This document shows, in pieces, positions 52,355 to 61,570 of a stretch of 64,000 nt of DNA. Source of the stretch: Nemertoderma westbladi (taxonomy: Eukaryota > Xenacoelomorpha > Nemertodermatida > Nemertodermatidae); the NCBI GenBank assembly GCA_032718475.1, contig JAUCBJ010006866.1, positions 1 through 64,000 of the forward strand, read 5' to 3'. Each line of letters begins with the position of its first letter. Within the stretch, counting starts at the first letter, position 1. The position numbers were made by a program, and so were the translations under genes. The notes beneath the pieces are model-generated. The model saw only the letters and a program-made list of their open reading frames with translations. It ran no database searches and had not been told where the DNA came from.

Positions 52355-55130
52355 GACAACTGGATCGAAAAAGTGGAAGGTCTGGCCATTGAAGGTTGAT
52401 GAAATTACAATGTTTGCAGAAAGATGTGGTGTACAAAGTGATCAACTTTCAAATATATGCACCCATCATGACCTTCGCTACAATGTACATTACTCATCAT
52501 TGGAAAGGAAATGTTGCAATCCTCTCCTCCACCACAATAAGGTTAATTAAGGTTAATTACTCATGAATATTCTTCAGCTGCTGCAATTACAAATGTTAGA
52601 CTTATCCCAGGAAGAAAGCTGTGTCGTAAGTGCTATGTTGAGATTTGTGATTCAGATGCTCTTTTACAAATAAAGCTATGGCCACTGAAACCAATAATAC
52701 ATCAAATGATACCATCAACTAGTGGCCATGGAGATGATGTCACATCTGAAGACAGTTCGGCCGCAGTAGAGTCGACAACTAGTTCAGCCTGTGATATTGA
52801 TTCGCTTCAGCCAATAGATGAAGGTGAAATAAGTAAGATAAATGAAACGTTACAAGCACTGGATCAGACACCTATTGTTAAATATAAGAAATCTAGAGTA
52901 CAACAACTAAAGAGAAAAATGAAGACGAAAGTTGAAAAGGTGAAGCGGTCGTTATTAACAAGAGCATCCATAGCTATGGACGTTAACATTACAGATGTTG
53001 AATTGTCAGATGCGGAAATAAATGACAACTGGCATCATCAATGAAACAACTGTTAGTTGATGCTAGAACCAAGTTTCAATCTCTCGACGGCTACAATGAA
53101 AAGGTGCAGCTCTTGACTCTGGAACCAGCTCATTGGAGTCGAAGTGAAACAGCTAAATATTTTGGAACCACTGAGTATATGGTGAAGGAGGCAAGGAAAT
53201 TGAAAGATGAGAAAGGACTGTTTGGGGTCAGAGATGACTACAAACCACGTGGAATAATCCTGACAGAGAATTCCCAGAAAAGTATTATATCATTCTATAA
53301 TCATGATGATAATGGCCATCTATGCCCAGGGCAGAAGGATTTTGTTTCAGTAAAAACTGAAGAGGGGAGAAGCCATGTCCAGAAGCGGCTGTTGTTGGGT
53401 ACCTTAACGAGCTTTATGAAATGTGGAAGCTTGAGAACGGAATTGAAATTCCTGAAGTTTCATTTTCGGTTTTCGCTTCTCTTCGACCTAGACATTGCAT
53501 TCTAGCTGGAGTGGCAGGAACTCACACTGTGTGCGTCTGTCTGTGTACATCACCAGAACCCAAAGCTCAAGGTCGCCGCCCTTCATTCATCTGAAATTAC
53601 ATACAAGGAGGTAATGAGTCAGGGAGTGAGCTCCCAGGAAGATAGAAAGTGCATGATAGATACAGGTACATGCAAGCATTGTCTGGGTAAAGAGAAGATT
53701 ACTGAATACATGGCCAACATAATAGATGATACAATGGACGAAGTTACATACATGCAGTGGGGTACTGGGGGAGATCGTGCAATACTAAATAAAATAACGC
53801 AACCAGTAGAAGAATACATTGAAAGCATTGGTGATGTGATAATGAAGTTAACTTCTCACCACTATATCGCCAAACAGCAAGCTAAATATTAATTCAATCA
53901 TATCTTTGTGAAAACCCCCAAGCAACGCTTCACCCCTTCGTTATATATTCCCATGAAAGAGACCCCATGTGTTTCTGTATAATCTCCGACAGTTTAAATC
54001 ATTCAATGGCAGTGGTTCATTTATATATCACAAAACTCCTTGAAATAGTTAAAGAACTCTTACCGGAAGTTGTTAAGATACATTATTTCAGTGACGGAGC
54101 TGCAAGTCAATACAAAAACAGGTTAACATTATAGACCTACAGGCAATTGGCATTAGTTAGTATTATTGTAAATTTATTAATATTTATTACATTACCAATT
54201 ATTAACATAATTAAATCGAAAGTACCATTTTCGGTGGGAAAGTTTCATGGGAAGTTTTTTTAGAAAGTTTCGCGGAAAGTTTCACAGAAAGTTTTTTGGC
54301 CACTATCAAAGAAATGTTAATTTTTCCTGGAACATTAATATATTTATCTGTATATTGCCTTTCACTACAGGTACAGGTGTTCTGCAAACGCAAATTGTTC
54401 CATTGGAACTTGAAAAAATTTGATTCTAGAATATGTGAACTTAATCAATATCATAAACTTTCCCCACAACTTTCAGTGAAACTTTCCATGAAACTTTCCG
54501 CAAAACTTTCTGAAAAACTATCCATGAAACTTTCCCACCGAAAACGGTACTTAATTAAGGCTTTAATTGTTAGTAATATATATGTGGCTGTAATTTAAAT
54601 AATATAAGTTATTCAGCCTTTCTATTGATCTCACAAATTGACTACCCACTGCTCAAATCACATATAATACAAAATACTTACTTACTAGAGACTTACGGGC
54701 ATTAGATATGTTTGGGCCTCAAAGGAAGAAGTTGCTCTGAAGGAAGCTGAGCTGGAATCTCGTTTCATGAGAGAGTTGTCCCTCGCACCTCGAATCCATG
54801 GTACAAGAAGCTACCATCGGTTTGATGTTTCACCCGACCTGCAGCTTGTGTGCAGAGCTACATCTGATTCAGATATTACAGTGACTCAAAAGGTATCCAG
54901 AGACATTGATGTAGATAATTCCATTGTTCCATCCACCTCCGATACTTGGAATAATTGTTACAATTGTAAGAAATCATGGGAAAGTGACAGCTAACTCCAT
55001 CAAGATAATTGGGTACTCTGTGACAAATGCGATGAGTCATGGTCATGTACTAGTTGCTTGTCACCCGACTTCGATTATGATCTAGACTTCATTTATAACA
55101 AGTGTGTCTTGGCTAGTTCTAATTTATTCC
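52355..55130 (+). pseudogene. Decayed gene of an uncharacterised invertebrate family with an SDGAASQYKN motif
   Basis: Fragments in changing frames read in order. (1) KKWKVWPLKVDEITMFAERC with NICTHHDLRY and CCNPLLHHNK (52360-52546), followed by AAG/GTTAAT, a plausible donor. (2) NVRLIPGRKLCRKCYVEICD (52583 onward) and an acidic/basic linker to 53040. (3) LTLEPAHWSRSETAKYFGTT through CPGQKDFVSVKTEEG (53041-53400). (4) NELYEMWKLENG and LRPRHCILAGVAGTHTVCVC (53402-53560). (5) NPKLKVAALHSSEITYKEVM through TYMQWGTGGDRA (53555-53890). (6) ISDSLNHSMAVVHLYITKLL and HYFSDGAASQYKN (53975-54121). (7) a Cys-rich tail CYNCKKSW with CDKCDESWSC (54690-55130). I recall this order in many unannotated invertebrate proteins. 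The SDG...QYKN block looks like a DDE-type core, so a transposase origin is possible. Frameshifts, and an element at 54220, make this copy non-functional unless some gaps are introns. Confidence 0.6.
54220..54552. mobile_element. Small foldback/MITE-type element with GAAAGTTTC subrepeats
   Basis: The ends are inverted: AAGTACCATTTTCGGTGGGA at left and, read from the right, AAGTACCGTTTTCGGTGGGA. Each arm continues for about 80 bp as loose tandem copies of GAAAGTTT(C/T)..G. The centre is 160 bp of A/T-rich DNA. It lies in the gap between two fragments of the pseudogene above. The target duplication is uncertain (TTAA-like words on both sides). Confidence 0.7.
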
Positions 55131-55349
55131 AGTAATTCCAATAATTCTGTAATATTCAATAATTCTGTAAAATAAATATACTCAAATATCAATTGTACAT
55201 TGTTAATACTTTTCGTTTTAAATTAGAAATTATTAGACTGTGTTAAATTTGATGTGATATACAAGGATCAATGAAGGACATACAGTACTGGTACTCCTAC
55301 TGAATACTCATTTTTATATAATATATAATGTAATGCTGTATGTATATTG
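55131..55349. other. Non-coding A/T-rich spacer
   Basis: Contains overlapping AATAAATA words near 55170 that could serve the preceding pseudogene as a polyadenylation signal. No gene is seen. Confidence 0.4.
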
Positions 55350-55354
55350 TGGCG

Positions 55355-56344
55355 GCTGGTGGCCGACCTATCGGAATTGGTGAGGTGTTGCGTCGCATTA
55401 TCGTCAAGACGGTGATATACTGCATCTCTAATGATCTGCAGAGCATTGGCGGGTCGGTTCAGCTCTGCTGCGGGCAGAAGGCGGGGATTGAGCACGCAAT
55501 CCACAGCCTCAGCGATGAGTTTGCCAAGGACGACTGTGAGGCGGTGCTCCAGGTTGACGCTACAACTGCATTCAACTCGATTAATCGTGCCGCTGCAACC
55601 CACAACATCGGGATTGTTTGTCCCTCGCTGCAAACCATAGTATCGAACTGCTATGCAACTCCTTCAAAGTTGTTCATCGGCGGGGAGTACATACTCTCAT
55701 CAGAGGGCTTCACGCAGGGTGATCCGATAGCGATACCACCTTACGCAGTCGGATCGATCCCTCTGATCGCCGAGGCGGGTGCTGCAGCGGATGTGCTACA
55801 GAAGTGGTTTGCGGACGATGGCAATGCCGCAGGGACTCTATCGGAACTGCGGAAGTTCTGGGACCTCATTCAGACTCGCGGGCCCTCACATGGCTATTTC
55901 CCGACAAAGTGCCACCTTCTCGTCAAACCGGAACTGATCCAGGAAGCCCAATGTCTGTTTCCAGATGATGGTTTCACCATTGAAGTCCGAGGGAGCCGAC
56001 TCTTAGGAGGTGTCATTAGGAACGACGAGTACCGTGAGGAATTTGTGAACTCTAAAGTAGCTGAGTTTACTACTCAAGTGGATCTTATCACCAAGATTGC
56101 CTCTATGGATACACACTGCGCCTATGCTGGCCTCACCATCGGCCTAGCAGCTCGGTGGAGGTACATCTCTCGTGTGGTACCCGGGTCGACCCAGTTATTC
56201 GGTGACCTTGAAAATGAAGTTAGGAAGTGCCTCGGTGCACTAACTGGCCAGCCATCCATCTTGACAGTGGAGCGGGAGTTGTTCTCCCTACCGGTCCGGT
56301 CAGGTAGTCTGGCAGTTCCCCTTCCGAGTGACCTGGATGCATAA
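55355..56344 (+). pseudogene. R2-like retroelement reverse transcriptase (partial)
   Basis: The frame reads RPIGIGEVLRRIIVK, then CCGQKAGIEHAIHSL, VDATTAFNSINR (motif A), GFTQGDPIAIPPYAVG (motif B), WFADDGNAAG (motif C, FADD) and GSRLLGGVIR, and ends at TAA 56342-56344. The same frame resumes after that stop as YVNSRRLCQPFNEHDD to about 56500, so the TAA is a single in-frame nonsense change. The ATG at 55340 belongs to flanking DNA. The TQGDP form of motif B separates it from CR1-, RTE- and LTR-type enzymes in this window. The N-terminal part of the enzyme is missing. Confidence 0.75.
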
Positions 56345-56474
56345 TATGTGAACTCCAGGAGGCTGTGTCAGCCCTTCAATGAACACGATGATCCGGACTC
56401 GATTCGGGCAGCACAGCGCGAGATCATCAAGGTGAGCCGGACTACTGACGCCCTGCAATTGGAGGGGAAGCTGA

Positions 56475-57068
56475 ATGCGATTCGCAATCAACTCCCGCCA
56501 AATCAAAAAAACTCTCCAAGAACTTGTGTCAGAGAAAGGCGCCTCAGCGTGGTTGAACTCACGCCCCATCACCCTGCTCAACACGCATCTCAATAAAGAG
56601 GAGTTCAAGGATTCACTCTGTCTTCGCTATGGCTGGTTACCCCAGTCGCTCCCGGCTCGATGCGCCTGTGGGACACGATTTTCTGTTAATCATGTCCTGT
56701 CGTGCCCCACTGGTGTTTATCCGTCAATCCGGCACAACGAGATCCGGGATTTCGTCGCATCAACCCTGACCGAGGTCTCCCAGAACGTCTCGATTGAACC
56801 CCAATTGCAGCCTATCTTTGGTGAGCAGTTCGAGAGGCGTTCAACAACAGAGGACCAGGAGGTGCTGCTGGACGTGGCGATGTCTGGGTTTTGGGGATCG
56901 AGATTCCAGAGAACCTTTTTGGACGTCTCGGTTTTCAATCCTCTCGCTCCGACCAATGCAGAAATGACACTAGAGAGCACCCATCTCCATCACGAGGCGC
57001 GGAAGCGGGGTCGGTATGAAGAACGAGTCAGGGAAGTCGAGCTGGCGACGTTCACGCCACTGATCTGA
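56475..57068 (+). pseudogene. R2-like zinc finger and restriction-like endonuclease domain, right copy
   Basis: This 197-residue frame is nearly identical to 40939-41532 (-). It is linked to the reverse transcriptase by a frameshift in a run of seven A (about 56501-56507). Motifs are RCACGTRFSVNHVLSCP, YPSIRHNEIRDFV, LLDVAM and FLDVSVFNPL. In this copy the Arg before LDVAM is Leu. The frame closes at TGA 57066-57068, where TGATC is duplicated. Confidence 0.75.
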
Positions 57069-57070
57069 TC

Positions 57071-57349
57071 ATGTCTGCTTTCGGGGGAATCTCACCATCC
57101 ACGGCGCAGTTCTTCAAACACCTTGTTGTTCTGTTGGCGGATAAGCGGGATATCAGCTACACAGAGTGCGTTACATGGATCCGACAACACATCAGTTTTC
57201 TGCTGGTTCCAGCCACCCACATGTGCCTGCGCGGGTCAAGGTCATCACGCCACCGGCCAGTTCATAACGCCAACCTGGGAGAAATCTCCATCCGGCTCAC
57301 AAACAATGGGGCGGCCATCAGAGGCAGCGGGGGTGAAATGTGGGGTTGA
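57071..57349 (+). pseudogene. R2-like C-terminal extension, right copy
   Basis: The 92-residue frame MSAFGGISPSTAQFFKHLVV... contains MCLRGSRSSRHRP and starts two bases after the previous stop. It corresponds to 40658-40936 (-). A further conserved frame, 57391-57594 (40413-40616 on the other copy), is probably 3' UTR. Confidence 0.6.
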
Positions 57350-58083
57350 GCTGCTGTGGATTATCGGTGCAAAGTAGATAGTCAAAGACGATGGGTTCCT
57401 CCGTTGTCGGGTCAGCAACTCTGTCAACCTCTGCGGTACCAGCGCCGGCGACGTCCACACCATCACCTGGTCCGGGAAGACTGGCCGTTATGTCGTTGAG
57501 TGAAAAGGAATCAGCGAATATCTTACTCTTTGTGAAATTGATGTCTTTCCCTTATAGAGACGATGAACAACGAATTACAGCAAGTACTTGCTGAAAATTG
57601 CCAAAACTTGCCGTATTGCGGCATTTTAATTAATTTTAATTATTATTTGGCCTACTATTACTATAACATCAAAAACGAATTATATTTTGTTTGTCTGGCT
57701 GTTTTGATATTTCGAATTAATGTATTGTTATACTGTTATATTAAAGTAATAGTTGGATAAAATAGATTTATATCGAGCGAGTGAGAATTCGAGCATCACG
57801 TGATCAGATACTTACTCGAAATAATTCAATAGTAGGTCAGATAATGGGTCTGACTGTTAGTTTTTGCTTTAAATTTTGAAATATAGTCTTCTGCCCGGAT
57901 ATCGTTTGAAAAAATGTATTTTTATCAAAAAACTAATTGTCAGACTACCTTGAAGACCATTAAAATTTTTAATTTATTAGAATTTTAAAATGAGTCAGAC
58001 ACGCACTAGAACTTCTAGTTTACTCTTCAAATTTTGAAATGACATGGCGCTCATTTTGTATCAAAGATGTCAGGTAAAAAAGT

Positions 58084-59893
58084 CTTTTTTGTGAAAACTA
58101 ACAGGTGCAATGGAATAATTTTTTTTACAAAGTTTAAGTTGACTCGATTTGAAACTGTTTCGAAAATTTCAACAAATTTGCGCAGATTTAAAGAGGGTTG
58201 GGAAATATAAGGTTTTAATGGAACATTTCACAAACTTTCCTAGGAGGCTTGTACATGTACATTGTATTGGTTGCTCCGATGTTTTTATTAGGCTAACTGA
58301 GAATGAGAATGAGGAATTCCACTTGGAACCCACAAGTGAGATAAATTTTTAAAAAATTGTAGACAATCCATTTGGATTCGAATTTTTAGGAAAATTGATT
58401 ATCCAGTGGATGGATTCTAAGATATGGTCGGGTGGGATCAAAAAAAAAGGGGGGGGGGGACAAGAGCGGACGGAAGGCTTGCGAGCCTTCCAATTTTTTC
58501 GAAAAATAACATGGCCTTGTTTCCAATAGTCGTGTCTACTCAATTTTTACTTTGACTAATTCTCGACTGTATTATTTTTCTGGGAAGTAGTTTGGGATTA
58601 AAAAGTGAGTATTTTAGACTCACGACCAGTTTGCCTGAATTATTTTATCAGCACATTAGGAGCCAGTGCGAAATCACACGGAACACACGGAACCGGAACG
58701 GGTAGGAGTTTAGAGCGAAGTTGAGCCTAAAGCCGACGAAACATCTAAGTCTCCTCACATTTAACATCTGTTGTGCTCCCTCTAGTAGGCGTCACGATAG
58801 AAACATAACGATATTAGCGCAATGATGTTCGAATCACCAGAGTTTGCGTTATCAGGAAGGTGGATATCCTTTGATGAATCCATACCATTCGTTTAAGATG
58901 AGCGGACCAAACGTGGGTGAAATCGAGGTCTATTAACCAAAAAATGTCAAGCCAGATGTTTACAGAATGGTAACAGATGGAGTGAAGAAATGTGTACATA
59001 GAACTACCTAACGACAAAAGGCCACCCACTTATTCCACCAATAATAAATGTATACATAGAACTACCTAACGACAAAAGGCCACGCACTTATTCCACCAAA
59101 AATAAATGTATACATATAAGAATCTAGAATATTTTATACAGTAATGGTTGTTGTGTACCGAACCGGTAGGCCTACAGTATAACTATACAGTAATGTATAT
59201 TACTGTATGTTAATGTTATATGGTTGTTGGGTAGTAAGTAAGCCTATTATGTGTATAATATACAGTACATATGGTAGAATATGGTTGTTGGTTAAGGTTA
59301 CTGTACCAGTAGGCCTATATCTATGACATAGCCTACTGTATATTATGTTGATGGTGGTTGGTAAATAAGTATTTAATTATAAGTTAGTTAGTTGTTGGTT
59401 AATTGTAAATGTTCTTTGTAGTATAAAGTAAATATGGGGAGGGTTGAAAAGTGTTGTAAGCGTCACGGATGGAACAGATAATTAATCTCTTACAACTTTC
59501 ACTCAATATTCCTGCTAATTGTGACTCTTTCCATGGAATTTGTTATACAATTTAGAATCCGACATATCCTAGGATCAGTTTGAGCCCAAAATGGAGAGCG
59601 TACAATGATTAGTTATGTATAATTTTAGGTTAGTTTGAGTAATGGCTGTCCAGCATCACGGATGGAAAAAATTCCACATTTATCAATCAGACCAAAAAAT
59701 CATATTTATCACTGCCAGATATTTGCAATTCGTCAAAATTTACTCATATGAGTAAATGTCAAATGACTACCTTCTAAAGAAGAAATAGTCATTTAAAAAT
59801 TAATATTTCAGTTTTTTTGTTATGTAAATCAAAGATTGTCGCTACCGTATGGCCTCCCTCCATTATTTCCCCCCATAACTTTACCACGCTATA
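58084..59893. repeat. Shared R segment, right copy (uninterrupted)
   Basis: The reverse complement of the left complex without the RTE-like LINE. It carries a G-run (58449-58459), the GGCCAC(C/G)CACTTATTCCACC repeat near 59020-59100 and a TAGGCCTA-rich stretch, and ends at GTCGTCACAC. It serves as the empty site for the LINE at 42147. What the segment is (part of an element or segmental duplication) is unknown. Confidence 0.85.
58149..58352 (+). CDS. 67-residue ORF in the R segment, right copy (unrecognised)
   Basis: Same product as 46820-47023 with one residue difference near the end (SEINF versus SETNF). No domain is recognised and coding status is unproven. Confidence 0.25.
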   Translation: MKLFRKFQQICADLKRVGKYKVLMEHFTNFPRRLVHVHCIGCSDVFIRLTENENEEFHLEPTSEINF

Positions 59894-60252
59894 TTACCAA
59901 TCAACATTTTTGTCGTCACACCCACCACCCAGAATCCGGTAGAATTGGAAAATCACAGTTCCATCCACCAATTCAGATCGACGAAATCGTGGTCCGCAAT
60001 GCCCTCGAGGGAATTTGTGCTAAAGTTGGTTTCGAGACCAGCGATATAAAGGATAAATGCAAATTACAATACGCATTACAATCTGTAAAAAACCTCGGTC
60101 TATCCCAGTTCGATCAGGAAATCAGGAAGTTAATGGTCGATATCGAGCATGGACACGTCATTACTACTCGAGAATATCTCTACTTCATCAAGGAAAGACA
60201 ACGACAAAGAAGTATTGAACTAACTGAATATGAAAAATGCAAAAATGAATAA
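59894..60252 (+). CDS. Unrecognised partial ORF abutting the R segment
   Basis: The frame reads HPESGRIGKSQFHPPIQIDE and ends YEKCKNE with TAA. It has the composition of a real, charged, mostly helical protein of about 115 residues. It has no start of its own: upstream the frame runs into the R segment, whose end at 59893 is sharp. It may be the 3' exon of a host gene or element protein cut by the rearrangement. I recognise no family. Confidence 0.4.
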
Positions 60253-60676
60253 AGAAAAATGCCTCAGCAAATCTAGAGGAGTGATTTCTCACATCTCATC
60301 AACTCTATAGGCAATTGACTTACGTCGTTCGTGCAGCATTGTTACATCATATACATTTGGAACTAGTCCTTGGTTATATATATATACCAAATATATTGTT
60401 TTATATAAAATCGGATGATTTACCGATGTAAACAAGCGGATCGCGTAAAATCAGATAGAGGAGAAGTATACAGAAACCGCGAGAAAGAAACTATTACGTT
60501 ATTACGCTCGCTATTACTGTTACGTTAGTGTAGACCCAAAAGGAAATGACTTGTTGAGTCTGTTTGGAGTAGAGACTTATTAGAAAGTGTAACTTTAGTG
60601 TAAATAATAAACTCAAGTCCCACTTCCTGGGAGCGGTATTAAAGCTTTTGCGACTAAAACTCACATTTTATTAGCA
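60253..60676. other. Non-coding spacer; possible LTR-like end
   Basis: Contains AATAAACTCAAGTCCCACTT near 60606, resembling the polyadenylation/R region of an LTR. No second LTR or target duplication was found. TATATATA near 60380 may be a simple repeat. Confidence 0.3.
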
Positions 60677-60895
60677 ATGCGCTGTTTTACTCCAAAATCA
60701 TGGAACTATGGAGTAAGATTTATCAAATCTCTAAAGATCTCTAAAAAGTCACACGACCTGCCATGTTCATTTTTGGTTTCCACTTTGTTGCTTTCTAGCC
60801 TCCTTCTTAGTGTAGGAACTAATGCCAATGAGAACGATTTTCATTTTATTCTCTCCGATGAACCTAGTAAACAAACTGACTATCTATGCCCCTGA
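60677..60895 (+). CDS. Small ORF with a hydrophobic segment (doubtful)
   Basis: A 72-residue frame with FLVSTLLLSSLLLSVG, a stretch like a signal or membrane segment, followed by an acidic tail. It ends at the edge of the old LINE fragment. There is no homology I recognise and no second copy, so it could be chance or a truncated membrane-protein exon. Confidence 0.2.
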   Translation: MRCFTPKSWNYGVRFIKSLKISKKSHDLPCSFLVSTLLLSSLLLSVGTNANENDFHFILSDEPSKQTDYLCP

Positions 60896-60910
60896 TTGGA
60901 AGTTGATAGG

Positions 60911-61512
60911 TGTAGCATTCTTGTGAATGTGCCATCCTGAGATTTGGTGTACTCAGCAGTTAGAGCCCAGCATGGATTCCCGTAGAGGAGTACTGGAACT
61001 ACTGCTGCTCTAAATAATCGGACCTTAAGTTTCCGATTAATTCTATGTGACTTCCAAATCATGGAAAGCCTATTCAAGGCTGCCCATGCCTGACTTCCAG
61101 ATCCATGATCACAGGTAACAGAAGTTGTCCACATGCTCGAGCATGCCATCCTTTTGAGCTTATGCTCATCCAGTCAGAGACTTGCTGAGGACTTTCAAAG
61201 TTAACTGTCAAAATTTTCCTCTTTTTGGAGTTAATAAAAAGACTAACACTAGAAGCAGCCTGTTCTAATGAGCTGAGAAGCCGTTGGGCTCCCTCTAGTG
61301 ATTCTGAGAGTACTCTTAAATCATCAGCAAAGTCTAGATCAGTTAGGTACTCGGTAGGATTTCCTCGACTTCTGGAGCCAGTAGGTGGAATTACCATCAC
61401 CCCATCATCATTATGGTGAACTTAGGACATGCGTAGAACATAGTCAACCGCAATTATGAACAAGAATAGCGCATGTGTGTCTCCCTGGAGGACTCCCCAT
61501 AACACTTCAAAT
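60911..61512 (-). pseudogene. Old RTE-like LINE fragment, reverse transcriptase part (inverted)
   Basis: The minus strand carries AFEVLWGVLQGDTHALFLF, DLDFADDLRVLSESLEGAQR and KVRLFRAAVVPVLLYGNPCW in shifted frames. They match the middle of the ORF at 42522-45818. It is more diverged than the other truncated copy. Both ends are missing. The continuation of the LINE is found in the opposite orientation at 61950-62175. Confidence 0.85.
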
Positions 61513-61570
61513 GCTCCAGATAGTGAAAACACTTCAAATAATGAAAGACAGACCCCATACAAAATCCCCG

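Larger units (their letters stand above)
55350..58083 (+). mobile_element. 5'-truncated R2-like non-LTR retroelement, right copy
   Basis: It begins inside the reverse transcriptase (GGRPIGIGEVLRRI) and ends in GTCAGGTAAAAAA, the same end as the left copy. It contains a partial reverse transcriptase, a zinc finger plus restriction-like endonuclease domain and a ~730-bp 3' region. It is the best-preserved copy of this family in the window. Clade below the R2-like level cannot be given. Confidence 0.75.

Noticed and set aside
57609-59893. A plus R segment as the LTR of an LTR retrotransposon
   Set aside because: No TG...CA ends, the associated RT and endonuclease are of non-LTR type, and A ends in a short poly-A run. 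Kept only as an open question in the findings.
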